Source: Methylococcus capsulatus (GTDB lineage Bacteria > Pseudomonadota > Gammaproteobacteria > Methylococcales > Methylococcaceae). Taken from it: a stretch of DNA of 64,000 bases. The stretch lies in the NCBI RefSeq assembly GCF_036864975.1, contig NZ_CP104311.1, positions 1,218,001-1,282,000 on the forward strand, given 5' to 3'. Of this stretch, positions 46,825-55,658 are shown one piece after another (position 1 is the stretch's first letter; every line of letters starts with the position of its first letter). The notes below the pieces were generated by a model. The model saw nothing but the letters and a program-made list of their open reading frames with translations. It was not told where the DNA came from and made no database searches. Position numbers and translations under genes: made by a program.

Positions 46825-47070
46825 TCAGTGCGGATTGGCTGCGGTTTGGGCCGGCGTGCTGGGCCGAAGTCCGTGCGGGCGCAGAAGGCCCAGCGCATAC
46901 CCCAGCAGCAGTGCCAGGAACAGCGCAATCGACAGGCCGATGCGCACGGTCAGGGCGCGCACGGTTCTGGGTGAACGGCGGTCGCCGTCCTTGACCAGAT
47001 AGAACAAGGCGGAACCCAGGCTGGCGATGATCACGACCAGGACCAGCACGATGAGGATTTTAGGCAGCAT
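46825..47070 (-). CDS. Twin-transmembrane protein, DUF2909 family
   Basis: 81 residues from ATG 47070. Two membrane helices (KILIVLVLVVIIASLGSALFYLV and IGLSIALFLALLLGYALGLL) joined by the basic loop KDGDRRSPRTVRALTVR, the pattern of DUF2909. These small proteins are commonly coded beside cytochrome c oxidase genes and may help assembly, but no function is shown. It is divergent from the SURF1 gene. Confidence 0.85.
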   Translation of the reverse strand: MLPKILIVLVLVVIIASLGSALFYLVKDGDRRSPRTVRALTVRIGLSIALFLALLLGYALGLLRPHGLRPSTPAQTAANPH

Positions 47071-47118
47071 GTTCGGATTCCAGGGCGGCGGATGCGGAAC
47101 ACCGGCCACGGTTGGGAA

Positions 47119-47853
47119 ATGAGCCATTATAGCTTCAAACCCACGGGGATTGCGGTCATCGGGATCGCGCTGGCGCTGCCTCTGTTCTGCGCCCTCGGGG
47201 TCTGGCAGCTCAACCGGGCCGCCGAGAAGCGGGCGCTGCAGGTGCAGTTGGCCAGCCAGTCGGCCGAGCCTTTGCTGCGACTGGAGCAATCCGAGGCCGA
47301 GCCGCCACGCTATCGGCGGGTGGTGGTGAAGGGGGAATACGATGCCGGGCATCAGTTCCTGCTGGACAACCAGATTCACGGCGGCAAGGCCGGTTATCAT
47401 GTCCTCACTCCGCTCCGGCTCGCGGGTTCGGACGTGGGGGTGCTGGTCAATCGCGGTTGGATTCCCGCAGGTGCCGACCGCCGGCGGCTGCCCGATCTGC
47501 CGATCCGGATGTCCACCGTCGAGCTGACCGCCTTGGTGGAGCGTTTCCCCGTCGTGGGTTTGAAGCTGAAGGGTGCGGAAATCCCGGCGCCAGGCTGGCC
47601 GGCGATGGTACAGGTTCTGGAGCGGGAAGCGCTGGAGCAGCGCCTCGGTTACCGCCTGCTGCCTTACCAGTTGCTGCTGGATGCAGGGGAGGCCGAAGGT
47701 TACCTGCGCGATTGGAAGCCGGCCAACGTCGATCCGGGCCAGAGCACGGGCTACGCTATCCAGTGGTTTTCCTTCGCCGCCATCGCCTTGGGACTGTTTC
47801 TACGCCATGGATTCAAGGCAGGTGCGGTGCGGGGTCCGAATGCTTCTCCATGA
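47119..47853 (+). CDS. SURF1 family cytochrome oxidase biogenesis protein
   Basis: 244 residues from ATG 47119 (GGGA just upstream). Two membrane helices near the ends (GIAVIGIALALPLFCALGVWQLNRA and AIQWFSFAAIALGLFLRH) and SURF1 motifs GEYD, LLDNQIHGGKAGYHVLTPL, VNRGWIPAG and WKP.N. SURF1 helps insert heme A into subunit I of cytochrome c oxidase; heme A synthase (ctaA) is two genes downstream. Confidence 0.92.
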   Translation: MSHYSFKPTGIAVIGIALALPLFCALGVWQLNRAAEKRALQVQLASQSAEPLLRLEQSEAEPPRYRRVVVKGEYDAGHQFLLDNQIHGGKAGYHVLTPLRLAGSDVGVLVNRGWIPAGADRRRLPDLPIRMSTVELTALVERFPVVGLKLKGAEIPAPGWPAMVQVLEREALEQRLGYRLLPYQLLLDAGEAEGYLRDWKPANVDPGQSTGYAIQWFSFAAIALGLFLRHGFKAGAVRGPNASP

Positions 47854-47857
47854 TCTC

Positions 47858-48478
47858 ATGAATCGTCTCACAACCATGGCACTCACTTCGACTCAGCGGC
47901 GCAATCAGCGCACCATCATCATCATCGCCATGATCTGCATCGTGCCGTTCGTCGTGGCCTGGTATCTGGCCCGCCATCCGCAGTGGGTGATGGGTGATCT
48001 GGGCAACGTCGGGCACCTCGTCACCCCCGTCGTCCCGTTGAACTACAGCGAACTGCTGGCGGCTCCGGTTACGTCTTCCGAATCGATGGCGCAGCTCAAG
48101 GGCCGCTGGATCGTTGTGAGTGTCGCCGCTGGCCCGTGCGCCGAAGTCTGCCGCCAGAACCTGTACAAGACCCGGCAGATGCGGCTGATGCTGAACAAGG
48201 AAATTCCGCGTGTGCGCCGTCTTCTCCTACTGACCGATCCGGGGGCTGCTGGGGCGCTGGCCGACTGGCTGCAGCAGGACGAATTCCTGGCAGTGGCCGG
48301 ACTCGCGCCTGCCCTGCGGGAAAAGCTGGAAAAAGCGGCAGGCGGGCCGTTGCAGCCGGGGCAGATCCTCCTGCTCGATCCGCTCGGCAACCTTATGATG
48401 TATTACGATGCGGATTTCGATCCTTACGGCGTGCTGAAGGATCTCAAGCATCTGCTCCGCGCCTCCCGGATCGGCTGA
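47858..48478 (+). CDS. Membrane-anchored Sco-like/thioredoxin-fold protein of cytochrome oxidase cluster
   Basis: 206 residues from ATG 47858; ATGs at 47840 and 47876 are also in frame and none has a good ribosome site. One N-terminal membrane helix (IIIIAMICIVPFVVAWYLA), then a periplasmic domain. It has a CxxxC pair in GPCAEVCRQNL at the place of the Sco copper site, followed by QMRLMLNKE, LLLLTDPG and LLDPLGNLMMYYDADFDPYGVLKDLKHLL, which follows the Sco/thioredoxin pattern. Between SURF1 and ctaA, a copper or redox role in oxidase assembly is likely but inferred. Confidence 0.7.
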   Translation: MNRLTTMALTSTQRRNQRTIIIIAMICIVPFVVAWYLARHPQWVMGDLGNVGHLVTPVVPLNYSELLAAPVTSSESMAQLKGRWIVVSVAAGPCAEVCRQNLYKTRQMRLMLNKEIPRVRRLLLLTDPGAAGALADWLQQDEFLAVAGLAPALREKLEKAAGGPLQPGQILLLDPLGNLMMYYDADFDPYGVLKDLKHLLRASRIG

Positions 48479-48511
48479 AGCCGGATGGCCCATAACTGAC
48501 AACAACATGCC

Positions 48512-50500
48512 ATGTTCAGGAAGCTCACTTTTCTCGGTCTGATCCTCCTCTTGGGTGCGCTGCTCATCGGCGCCTTCCTCCGTATCGCCGACGCCGGACT
48601 CGGCTGTCCGGCCTGGCCCGGCTGCTACGGTGCGCCCGTCGTGGACGAGCAGTCCACCGCGATGATGGCGGCGGTCGGGGGTAAGGCGCTGAAATGGCTG
48701 TGGCTGGGCCGGGTTCACCGGTATCTCGGCGGGGCGTTCGGCCTATTGGTGTTGATCCTGATCGCCATGGCCTGGCGGCTGCCGGCGCACCGCGGCAGGG
48801 CGGCGTCTTTGTTGACAGTGCTGCTGTTCCTGGTGGGAGTACAGGCCGGACTGGGGCTGTGGGGACACTATGCCACGCTGATGCCGCTGGTTTCCGCCGC
48901 CCACCTGTTCAGCGGATTCCTGACCCTTGGCTGCGCTTACTGGCTGTATCTGTGCGTCGAGCCGAGGGTGGACGAGAGGGCGGTGCGGGGAGTTGCCGGT
49001 TTGCGCATCGTGGCCCGTCTGGGTCTGGTGCTGCTATTGGCCCAGATTGCCTTGGGCGGCTGGACCGAGGCCCAGCGCGCCGGCCTCGCCTGTCCCGACT
49101 TCCCTACCTGTCTGGGTCAGCCCTGGCCGGAGGTGGATTGGCGGCGCGGCTTCACGCTCTGGCCGAATATTGCCGCCGACTATCCGGGCGGGATATTGCC
49201 TGTCGAGGCACGGGCGGCCATCCATTTCGCGCACCGGCTCGGCGCCGTGGTGGTGTTCCTCGTGCTGAGCGTGTTGGCCATGGGGGCCAGTTCCAACCGC
49301 AATGCGGCGCCGATCAGCAAACCGGCGGTACTGCTGAGCTTCCTGCTGCTGCTCCAGATTGGTCTCGGTATCTTGAGCGTCCTCCTGCGGCTGCCGGTGG
49401 CGGTCGCCGTCGCCCACCAGGCCGTGGCGGCGCTGCTGCTGCTCAACCTGGTGCATATCAATGTCTACCTGCGCCGCAGCCGGCTGGAAGCCGCCGCTGT
49501 TCCCGCAGCGGTGCCGCCGTGTCCTCCGGTCGTGGCGGTACCACCGCCGCCTGCGCCGGAGACCCTGTTCGAGCGCCTGCGCGGCCAGCTCAGCAAGACC
49601 CGCAGCGGCCTGACCGGTTTGCTGGCTACCCTGGGCCGGGGACGTATCGACCGCGCGTTGCTGGATGAGATCGAAGAGCAGTTGCTGATGGCCGACGTCG
49701 GCGTCAACGTGACACGGGAAATCGTCGCCGATCTGGCCGAAGGACTGGAGAAGCAGGAGCCGGTCGACGGCGAAACCCTACGCAACCGTCTGCGTGGCCG
49801 TCTGCTCGACATCGTTCGCCCTTGCAGCGTACCGCTGGTCATTCCACCGGAGGTCCGGCCCTTCGTCATCCTGGTGGTGGGGGTCAACGGCGTGGGGAAG
49901 ACCACGACCATCGGCAAACTCGCCAAACGGTTGCAGAACGAGGGCCACAGCGTCATGCTGGCCGCCGGGGACACTTTCCGCGCCGCCGCGGTTGAGCAGA
50001 TCCAGACCTGGGGAGAACGCAACAAGATCGCGGTGATCGCCCAGCACAGCGGAGCCGATTCGGCTTCGGTGATCTACGACGCCGTGGAGGCCGCCAAAGC
50101 GCGCGGGGTGGATGTTCTGATCGCCGATACCGCAGGCCGGCTGCACACCAAGTCGAATCTGATGGAAGAGCTGAGCAAGATCAAGCGTATCATCGGACGT
50201 CTCGACGAAACCGCACCGCACGAAGTGTTGCTGGTGCTGGACGCCGGCACCGGCCAGAACGCACTGTCCCAGGCCAAATTGTTCAACGAGGCGGTCGGCC
50301 TGACGGGCTTGGCGTTGACTAAGCTGGATGGCACCGCCAAGGGCGGGGTGATCTTCGCATTGGCACGCCAGTTCGGCATTCCCATACGTTTCATCGGCAT
50401 CGGGGAGGGCATTGACGATCTGCGCGACTTCGACGCCGTCCAGTTCATCGATGCTCTGTTCGCCGAGGATGGGACGAGCGGGACCGCCCGCCTGCATTGA
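48512..50500 (+). CDS. ctaA-ftsY: Heme A synthase (CtaA/Cox15) fused to signal recognition particle receptor FtsY
   Basis: One open frame of 662 residues. Residues 1-~320 are a complete CtaA: eight membrane helices, heme His69, His131, His241 and His302, and loop cysteine pairs CPAWPGC (32/38) and CPDFPTC (194/200). A Pro/Ala/Val linker (~322-350) follows. Residues ~351-662 are an FtsY NG domain: N-domain helices, GVNGVGKTTT (457-465), DTFRAAAVEQ, DTAGRLH and TKLDGTAKGG. The acidic A domain that normally tethers FtsY to membranes is absent. CtaA ends in the cytoplasm, so FtsY would face the correct side. In-frame GTGs in the linker (49511, 49532) could give separate FtsY but lack ribosome sites. 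Followed by ftsE-ftsX-rpoH, the standard ftsY neighbourhood. Confidence 0.88.
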   Translation: MFRKLTFLGLILLLGALLIGAFLRIADAGLGCPAWPGCYGAPVVDEQSTAMMAAVGGKALKWLWLGRVHRYLGGAFGLLVLILIAMAWRLPAHRGRAASLLTVLLFLVGVQAGLGLWGHYATLMPLVSAAHLFSGFLTLGCAYWLYLCVEPRVDERAVRGVAGLRIVARLGLVLLLAQIALGGWTEAQRAGLACPDFPTCLGQPWPEVDWRRGFTLWPNIAADYPGGILPVEARAAIHFAHRLGAVVVFLVLSVLAMGASSNRNAAPISKPAVLLSFLLLLQIGLGILSVLLRLPVAVAVAHQAVAALLLLNLVHINVYLRRSRLEAAAVPAAVPPCPPVVAVPPPPAPETLFERLRGQLSKTRSGLTGLLATLGRGRIDRALLDEIEEQLLMADVGVNVTREIVADLAEGLEKQEPVDGETLRNRLRGRLLDIVRPCSVPLVIPPEVRPFVILVVGVNGVGKTTTIGKLAKRLQNEGHSVMLAAGDTFRAAAVEQIQTWGERNKIAVIAQHSGADSASVIYDAVEAAKARGVDVLIADTAGRLHTKSNLMEELSKIKRIIGRLDETAPHEVLLVLDAGTGQNALSQAKLFNEAVGLTGLALTKLDGTAKGGVIFALARQFGIPIRFIGIGEGIDDLRDFDAVQFIDALFAEDGTSGTARLH

Positions 50501-50504
50501 GCCC

Positions 50505-51167
50505 GTGCTGGAATTCAAAGAGGTTTACAAGCGCTATCCCGAGTTCGGCGAAGCCCTGCACAATGTCAGCTTCCACATCGGGCGCGGCGAGTGGGTGTTC
50601 CTGACCGGGCCTTCAGGGGCCGGCAAGAGCACCTTGTTCAAGCTGGTCGCCGTGATCGAGCGGGCCACGCGCGGCCAGATCGTGCTGGACGGCCGGAACA
50701 TCACCCGCGCCTCCAATCGGGAGATCCCTCATATTCGGCGCAAGCTCGGCCTGATCTTTCAGGATTACAAGCTGCTGTACGATCGCTCCGTGTTCGACAA
50801 CGTGGCTCTGCCGCTGGTCATCGCCGGGTTCAATCCAGGCGAGGTCAGCCGTCGGGTGCGTGCGGCGCTTGGCAAGGTAGGGCTTTTGTCCAAAGAGAAG
50901 CGGTTGCCGCAAACCCTCTCCGGGGGAGAGCAGCAGCGCGTCGGCATCGCCCGGGCGATCGTCCACAAGCCGGACTTCATCCTCGCCGACGAGCCCACCG
51001 GGAACCTCGATCCGGAGGCTGCGCGGGAGGTCATGGACATCTTCCGCGATTTCAACGGTCTCGGCGTCACCCTGCTCATCGCCAGCCACGACGAGCAGTT
51101 GATCTCTCGGTGTGGGGGGCGGATCCTGCGCCTTCAGCGCGGAAGTCTGGCGGAGGTGAACGCATGA
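50505..51167 (+). CDS. ftsE: Cell division ABC ATPase FtsE
   Basis: 220 residues from GTG 50505, four bases after the ftsY stop; E. coli FtsE is 222. LEFKEVYKRYPEFGEALHNVSF, Walker A GPSGAGKST, Q-loop IFQDYKLLYDR, signature LSGGEQQRVGIARA, Walker B ILADEPTGNLD. FtsE with FtsX activates septal peptidoglycan hydrolysis at division. The open frame upstream of the GTG lies inside ftsY and has no match. Confidence 0.95.
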   Translation: MLEFKEVYKRYPEFGEALHNVSFHIGRGEWVFLTGPSGAGKSTLFKLVAVIERATRGQIVLDGRNITRASNREIPHIRRKLGLIFQDYKLLYDRSVFDNVALPLVIAGFNPGEVSRRVRAALGKVGLLSKEKRLPQTLSGGEQQRVGIARAIVHKPDFILADEPTGNLDPEAAREVMDIFRDFNGLGVTLLIASHDEQLISRCGGRILRLQRGSLAEVNA

Positions 51168-52162
51168 AACGGCAGCGCCGGCGTGCTCAGCGGGAGGGCG
51201 GCGCGTCTGCTGCCCGGCGGCGCGGCGGTCCGAGCCCGGTCGACCGGCTGCAGAGCTACCTGGTTTCGCATCTGCAGACCGCGAAAGAGGCGCTGCGGCG
51301 CATGCGGCGTACGCCTTTCGCCATGGCGCTCACGCTCCTGGTCATCGCCGCCACGCTGGCGCTGCCCACCAGTTTCCACGTGCTGGTGAAGAACCTCCGC
51401 ATGCTCGGCGGGGACCTGGAGGCAACCAACGAGATTTCCCTTTTCCTCAAGCCGGATCTGTCCAACGATGTCGGGCGCAGGTTGGCGGAGCGTTTGAAAA
51501 GCCATGTCCAGATCGCTGAGACGCGGCTCGTCACCAAGGAGGCCGGAATCGAACAATTGAAAACCTACAGTGGATTCGGCGAAGCCTTGTCCGCTTTGAA
51601 CTTCAACCCGCTGCCGGTGGTGATCGGCATACGTCCGAAGGACTCGCTGACCCAGCCCGGGCAGGTCGAACGCCTCGTGGCCGAACTCAAAGCCCTGCCC
51701 GAAGTCGACCTGGTGCAGAGTGACATTCAGTGGATGCACCGTCTCCATGCCCTGCTCCAGGTCGCCGAGCGCAGTTTCGGCGTTCTCGGGGCGCTGCTGG
51801 CGGCGGCGGTGGTATTCATCATCGGTAACACCATCCGTCTGGAACTTTACGGCCGCCGCGAGGAAATCGTCGTGCAGAAGCTGCTCGGCGCGACCGACCG
51901 ATTCATCCGCCGGCCGTTTCTCTACACTGGTTTCTGGTACGGATTTCTCGGCAGCATCGGCGCCTGGATCGTCGTCGGCGTGATGCTGCTGATCGTGCGG
52001 GCGCCCATCCACCAGCTCAATGTCCTTTACGGCAGTGATTTTGCCCTGGCCTTTCTCGGTTTCCAGGAGACCGCGGCGTTGATCGGCATCGCCTGTTTCT
52101 TAGGGATAGCCGGGGCATTCGTCGTGCTCATCCGCCATTTGCAGGACGTGCGGCCCGACTGA
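51164..52162 (+). CDS. ftsX: Cell division membrane protein FtsX
   Basis: 332 residues from the ATG overlapping the ftsE stop, with GGAGG before it. A basic cytoplasmic tail (~35 residues), four membrane helices, and a periplasmic domain between the first two (ECD, ~75-200) that recruits hydrolase activators such as EnvC. The C-terminal helices surround GNTIRLELYGRREEIVVQKLLGATDRFIRRPF, the FtsX hallmark. It works with FtsE in septum splitting. Confidence 0.94.
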   Translation: MKRQRRRAQREGGASAARRRGGPSPVDRLQSYLVSHLQTAKEALRRMRRTPFAMALTLLVIAATLALPTSFHVLVKNLRMLGGDLEATNEISLFLKPDLSNDVGRRLAERLKSHVQIAETRLVTKEAGIEQLKTYSGFGEALSALNFNPLPVVIGIRPKDSLTQPGQVERLVAELKALPEVDLVQSDIQWMHRLHALLQVAERSFGVLGALLAAAVVFIIGNTIRLELYGRREEIVVQKLLGATDRFIRRPFLYTGFWYGFLGSIGAWIVVGVMLLIVRAPIHQLNVLYGSDFALAFLGFQETAALIGIACFLGIAGAFVVLIRHLQDVRPD

Positions 52163-52178
52163 GCGGCAGGCTGAGTAC

Positions 52179-52207
52179 TTGCCGAAGTCGGGAACTTGCG
52201 CTAGTTT
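52179..52207 (+). promoter_or_regulatory. Candidate sigma-70 promoter of rpoH
   Basis: TTGCCG (52179-52184) and TAGTTT (52202-52207) separated by 17 bp fit a modest sigma-70 promoter whose -10 adjoins the CIRCE operator, placing HrcA at the start of transcription. The hexamers are weak, so this is a suggestion. Confidence 0.35.
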
Positions 52208-52235
52208 TAGCACTCAAATGGGGCGAGTGCTAAAA
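52205..52235. promoter_or_regulatory. CIRCE operator (HrcA binding site) upstream of rpoH
   Basis: TTAGCACTC (52207-52215), nine-base spacer, GAGTGCTAA (52225-52233): every base matches the CIRCE consensus TTAGCACTC-N9-GAGTGCTAA, and the palindrome extends by two more T/A pairs to 11-bp arms. It lies 28 bp before the rpoH ATG. HrcA represses groE/dnaK operons from this site in many bacteria, so it should repress rpoH here until heat or unfolded protein load frees HrcA. The hrcA gene is outside the window. Confidence 0.93.
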
Positions 52236-52262
52236 CCCATCACCATCACAACAGGGCATTCC

Positions 52263-53123
52263 ATGACTTACGAATTGACTCTCCCGACCCATTTGCCGCT
52301 GGGCTCCATCGACGATTATTTCGCTGCAGTGAATCGTCTGCCACGGCTGGATGCCGACGAGGAGCGGGAACTGGCCATCCGCTTCCGTGATGAGCAGGAC
52401 CTGGAGGCAGCCCGGCGCCTGGTGCTGGCCAATCTGCGTTTCGTGGCCTACATCGCGCGGGGTTATCTCGGCTACGGCCTGCCGCTGGCGGATCTGATCC
52501 AGGAGGGTAACGTCGGCCTGATGAAGGCCGTTAAGCGCTATGACCCGGACGTGGGCGTGCGGCTGGTTTCGTTCGCGGTCCACTGGATCCGCGCTGAGAT
52601 TCATGAATTCATCATCCAAAACTGGCGCATCGTCAAGATTGCGACCACCAAAGCACAGCGCAAGCTGTTCTTCAATCTGCGCAAGATGAAGAACCGGCTG
52701 GGCTGGCTTACCCCCGAGGAAGCCTCGGCGGTGGCGGCAGAGTTGGGCGTGGATGTCGATGATGTCTACAAGATGGAAAACCGGCTGAACAACCCGGACA
52801 TGGCGCTCGAAGCGCACGGTGAGGATGACGGCGACGACCGCGAGAGCCATGCGCCCATCCATTATCTTCAGCAGGAAGGAGGCGACCCGGCGCTGCTCAT
52901 CGAGCACAGCGAATGGGAAAATCGCCAGCAGGAAAAACTGCAGGAAGCCATCGGCCAGCTCGACGACCGTAGCCGCGACATCGTGGCCAGCCGCTGGCTC
53001 AGTGAAGACAAGCTGACGCTGCACGATCTGGCGGCGCGCTACAACGTCTCCGCCGAGCGTATCCGCCAACTCGAGAGCAGCGCGATGAAGAAGCTGCGGA
53101 ACGCCCTCGCCGACGCTGCTTGA
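52263..53123 (+). CDS. rpoH: Heat shock sigma factor RpoH (sigma-32)
   Basis: 286 residues from ATG 52263 (E. coli 284). Region 2 includes ANLRFVAYIARGYLGYGLPLADLIQEGNVGLMKAVKRYDP, and the RpoH box QRKLFFNLRKMKNRLGW confirms sigma-32 rather than sigma-70/38. Region 4 ends with LAARYNVSAERIRQLESSAMKKLR. It directs RNA polymerase to heat-shock promoters. It closes the ftsY-ftsE-ftsX-rpoH series, but a 100-bp gap with its own CIRCE operator implies separate transcription. Confidence 0.97.
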   Translation: MTYELTLPTHLPLGSIDDYFAAVNRLPRLDADEERELAIRFRDEQDLEAARRLVLANLRFVAYIARGYLGYGLPLADLIQEGNVGLMKAVKRYDPDVGVRLVSFAVHWIRAEIHEFIIQNWRIVKIATTKAQRKLFFNLRKMKNRLGWLTPEEASAVAAELGVDVDDVYKMENRLNNPDMALEAHGEDDGDDRESHAPIHYLQQEGGDPALLIEHSEWENRQQEKLQEAIGQLDDRSRDIVASRWLSEDKLTLHDLAARYNVSAERIRQLESSAMKKLRNALADAA

Positions 53124-53195
53124 TTTTCAAAAGGCTGACTGGGCCAGCCCGCCCTGGATTCGATCCGGGAGCGCCTACCGGGGTCGCCTGTCTGC

Positions 53196-54047
53196 TCAGG
53201 CCAAGCCCAGCGCTTTCCAGATTTCGAGGCAGGCCTCGGCCCGATTCAGCGTGTAAAAATGCAGGCCAGGAGCCCCCTGTTCCAGCAGTCGCCGGCACAG
53301 TTCCGTCACCACCTCCAAGCCGAAGGCCCGGATCGCTTTGCGATCGTCGCCGTAGGCTTCCAGCCGTTTGCGGATCCAGCGTGGAATATCTGCGCCGCAG
53401 AGGTCGGAAAACCGCGCCAATTGGGAATAATTGGTGATCGGCATGATGCCTGGCACGATCGGAATACCGATGCCGAGCCGTTCGCAGTCGTCGACGAACC
53501 GGAAATAGGCTTCCGGATTGTAGAAATACTGGGTGATGGCGCTGTCGGCGCCGGCTTCCACCTTGCGCTTGAAATTCTTCAGGTCGCTCTCGGCGCTGGC
53601 TGCCTGCGGGTGGACTTCCGGGTAGCAGGCCACTTCGATGTGGAAATGATTCCCCGTTTCGGCGCGGATGAATTCCACCAGTTCATTGGCGTGCCGGAAT
53701 TCGCCCGCCGACAGCATGCCGGAGGGCGTGTCTCCCCGCAGTGCCACGATGTGGCGGATTCCGTGCGAGCGGTAGGCTTCTAGGATTTCGCGGATGCTCT
53801 GGCGGGTAGAGGCGATGCAGGACAGGTGTGGCGCACACTCGATGCCAGTGGTGTGCTGAATCTCCAGCGCCGTTTCGAAAGTCTTCTCACGTGTCGAGCC
53901 GCCGGCGCCGAAGGTCACGGAGCAGAACCGCGGCTTGAGCGGCGCGAGCATATTGAGCGTGCGGCGCAGGTTCTCCGCCGCATCTTGGGTTTTTGGCGGA
54001 AAGAATTCGAAGCTGAGTTCCCGTGGATATTTCAGTTGAGTCTTCAT
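53196..54047 (-). CDS. metF: 5,10-methylenetetrahydrofolate reductase MetF
   Basis: 283 residues from ATG 54047 (MKTQLKYPRELSFEFFPPKTQDAAENLRRTLNML). An open extension upstream runs through a repeat (see 54054-54091) and is not coding. FAD/folate motifs: SFEFFPPK, VTFGAGGSTREKT, RGDTP and the ITQYFYN sheet. It reduces methylene-THF to 5-methyl-THF for methionine synthesis. It follows ahcY, 171 bp downstream, on the same strand, and closes the metK-ahcY-metF methyl cycle group. Confidence 0.95.
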   Translation of the reverse strand: MKTQLKYPRELSFEFFPPKTQDAAENLRRTLNMLAPLKPRFCSVTFGAGGSTREKTFETALEIQHTTGIECAPHLSCIASTRQSIREILEAYRSHGIRHIVALRGDTPSGMLSAGEFRHANELVEFIRAETGNHFHIEVACYPEVHPQAASAESDLKNFKRKVEAGADSAITQYFYNPEAYFRFVDDCERLGIGIPIVPGIMPITNYSQLARFSDLCGADIPRWIRKRLEAYGDDRKAIRAFGLEVVTELCRRLLEQGAPGLHFYTLNRAEACLEIWKALGLA

Positions 54048-54053
54048 TGCACT

Positions 54054-54091
54054 CCCTCTCACCCCGGCCCTCTCCCAGGGGAGAGAGTGAG
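54054..54091. repeat. REP-like palindrome before metF
   Basis: CTCAC (54058-54062) pairs with GTGAG (54087-54091), and inside this CTCTCCC pairs with GGGGAGAG. The core CTCACCCCGGCCCTCTCCC is shared in degenerate form with 57241-57280 upstream of metK. Such C-rich/G-rich REP palindromes are common intergenic repeats in Gammaproteobacteria. Confidence 0.6.
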
Positions 54092-54218
54092 CAAGATTGC
54101 TGCGGCTTTCATGTTGAAGAAAAACGAAATCCTGCACGAGGCAGGCCGTCGGATGGGGCAGGCTCGAAAGGCCGGCCTCCGGAGCCGGGGAGGCTCCGGA
54201 GGCAAGGCCATTGCCTCG

Positions 54219-55634
54219 TCAGTAACGATAATGGTCCGGCTTGTAGGGGCCTTCCACCGGCACGCCGATATAGGCGGCCTGTTCCGGACTCAGCACCGTC
54301 AGCGCCGCCCCGATCTTCTTCAGATGCAGCCGTGCCACCTTCTCGTCCAGATGCTTGGGTAATACATACACTTCGTTCCTGTATTTCCCGCCATGACAGA
54401 ACAGTTCGATTTGGGCCAGCGTCTGGTTGGTGAAGGAGTTGGACATCACGAAGGACGGATGTCCTGTAGCGCAGCCGAGGTTCACCAGCCGGCCCTCCGC
54501 CAGCAAGATGATGCGGCGGCCTGAGGGGAAGATGATGTGATCCACCTGTGGCTTGATGTTCTCCCAGGTGTACTGCTTCAGGCTCGCGACCTCGATTTCT
54601 GAGTCGAAGTGGCCGATGTTACAGACGATGGCCTGGTCCTTCATTTTCACCATGTGGTCGTGGGTGATAACGCCCACGTTGCCCGTGGCGGTGACGAAGA
54701 TGTCGGCCTTGTCGCAGGCATCGTCCATGGTCACGACCCGATAGCCTTCCATCGCCGCCTGCAGAGCGCAGATCGGATCGATCTCGGTGATCCATACGGT
54801 GGCGCCGAGGCCGCGCAGGGACTGGGCGCAACCCTTGCCCACGTCGCCGTAGCCCAGCACCACGGCGATCTTGCCGGCGATCATCACGTCGGTGGCGCGC
54901 TTGATGCCATCCACCAGAGATTCGCGGCAACCGTACAGGTTGTCGAACTTGGACTTGGTTACCGAGTCATTGACGTTGATAGCCGGGAACGGCAGGCGTC
55001 CCTTGGCCTGCATCTCATACAGGCGATGTACGCCCGTGGTGGTTTCTTCGGTGACCCCCTTGATGCCTACCTGGATCTTGGAGTACCAGCCCGGCTTGGC
55101 TGCCAGCCTCTTCCTGATGGCGGCGAACAGCACCTGTTCCTCCTCGCAGGTCGGGTTGGCGATGAGCGAGGCATCTTGCTCGGCGCGGGCGCCCAAGGTC
55201 ACCAGCAGGGTGGCGTCGCCGCCGTCGTCCAGAATCATGTTGGGTCCCACGTCGCCCGGCCATTCCAGGATACGGTGGGTGTATTCCCAGTACTCTTCCA
55301 GGCTCTCGCCTTTGTAAGCGAACACGGGGATGCCTTCGGCGGCGATCGCGGCGGCGGCATGGTCCTGAGTCGAGAAGATGTTGCAGGAGGCCCAGCGGAC
55401 CTCCGCGCCCAGCGCGACCAGGGTCTCGATCAGCACCGCGGTCTGGATGGTCATGTGGAGGGAGCCGGCGATGCGGGCGCCCTTGAGCGGCTGGGTGGCC
55501 CGGTATTCCTCGCGGATCGCCATGAGGCCCGGCATTTCAGTCTCAGCGATGGCGATTTCCTTGCGGCCCCAACCGGCCAGGGAGAGATCGGCGACCTTAT
55601 AGTCGTCGAATGCGGCGTTGGCTACAGCGTTCAT
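54219..55634 (-). CDS. ahcY: S-adenosylhomocysteine hydrolase
   Basis: 471 residues. NAD site [15 protein letters not shown], substrate and catalytic residues in [17 protein letters not shown], the bacterial-type ~40-residue insertion, and the C-terminal PDHYRY that reaches into the neighbouring subunit. It splits SAH into adenosine and homocysteine, removing the inhibitor made by all SAM methyltransferases. A SAH riboswitch precedes it. AAGAGG is the ribosome site (55651-55646). Confidence 0.97.
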   Translation of the reverse strand: MNAVANAAFDDYKVADLSLAGWGRKEIAIAETEMPGLMAIREEYRATQPLKGARIAGSLHMTIQTAVLIETLVALGAEVRWASCNIFSTQDHAAAAIAAEGIPVFAYKGESLEEYWEYTHRILEWPGDVGPNMILDDGGDATLLVTLGARAEQDASLIANPTCEEEQVLFAAIRKRLAAKPGWYSKIQVGIKGVTEETTTGVHRLYEMQAKGRLPFPAINVNDSVTKSKFDNLYGCRESLVDGIKRATDVMIAGKIAVVLGYGDVGKGCAQSLRGLGATVWITEIDPICALQAAMEGYRVVTMDDACDKADIFVTATGNVGVITHDHMVKMKDQAIVCNIGHFDSEIEVASLKQYTWENIKPQVDHIIFPSGRRIILLAEGRLVNLGCATGHPSFVMSNSFTNQTLAQIELFCHGGKYRNEVYVLPKHLDEKVARLHLKKIGAALTVLSPEQAAYIGVPVEGPYKPDHYRY

Positions 55635-55658
55635 ATCAATAAATACCTCTTCATCAGT

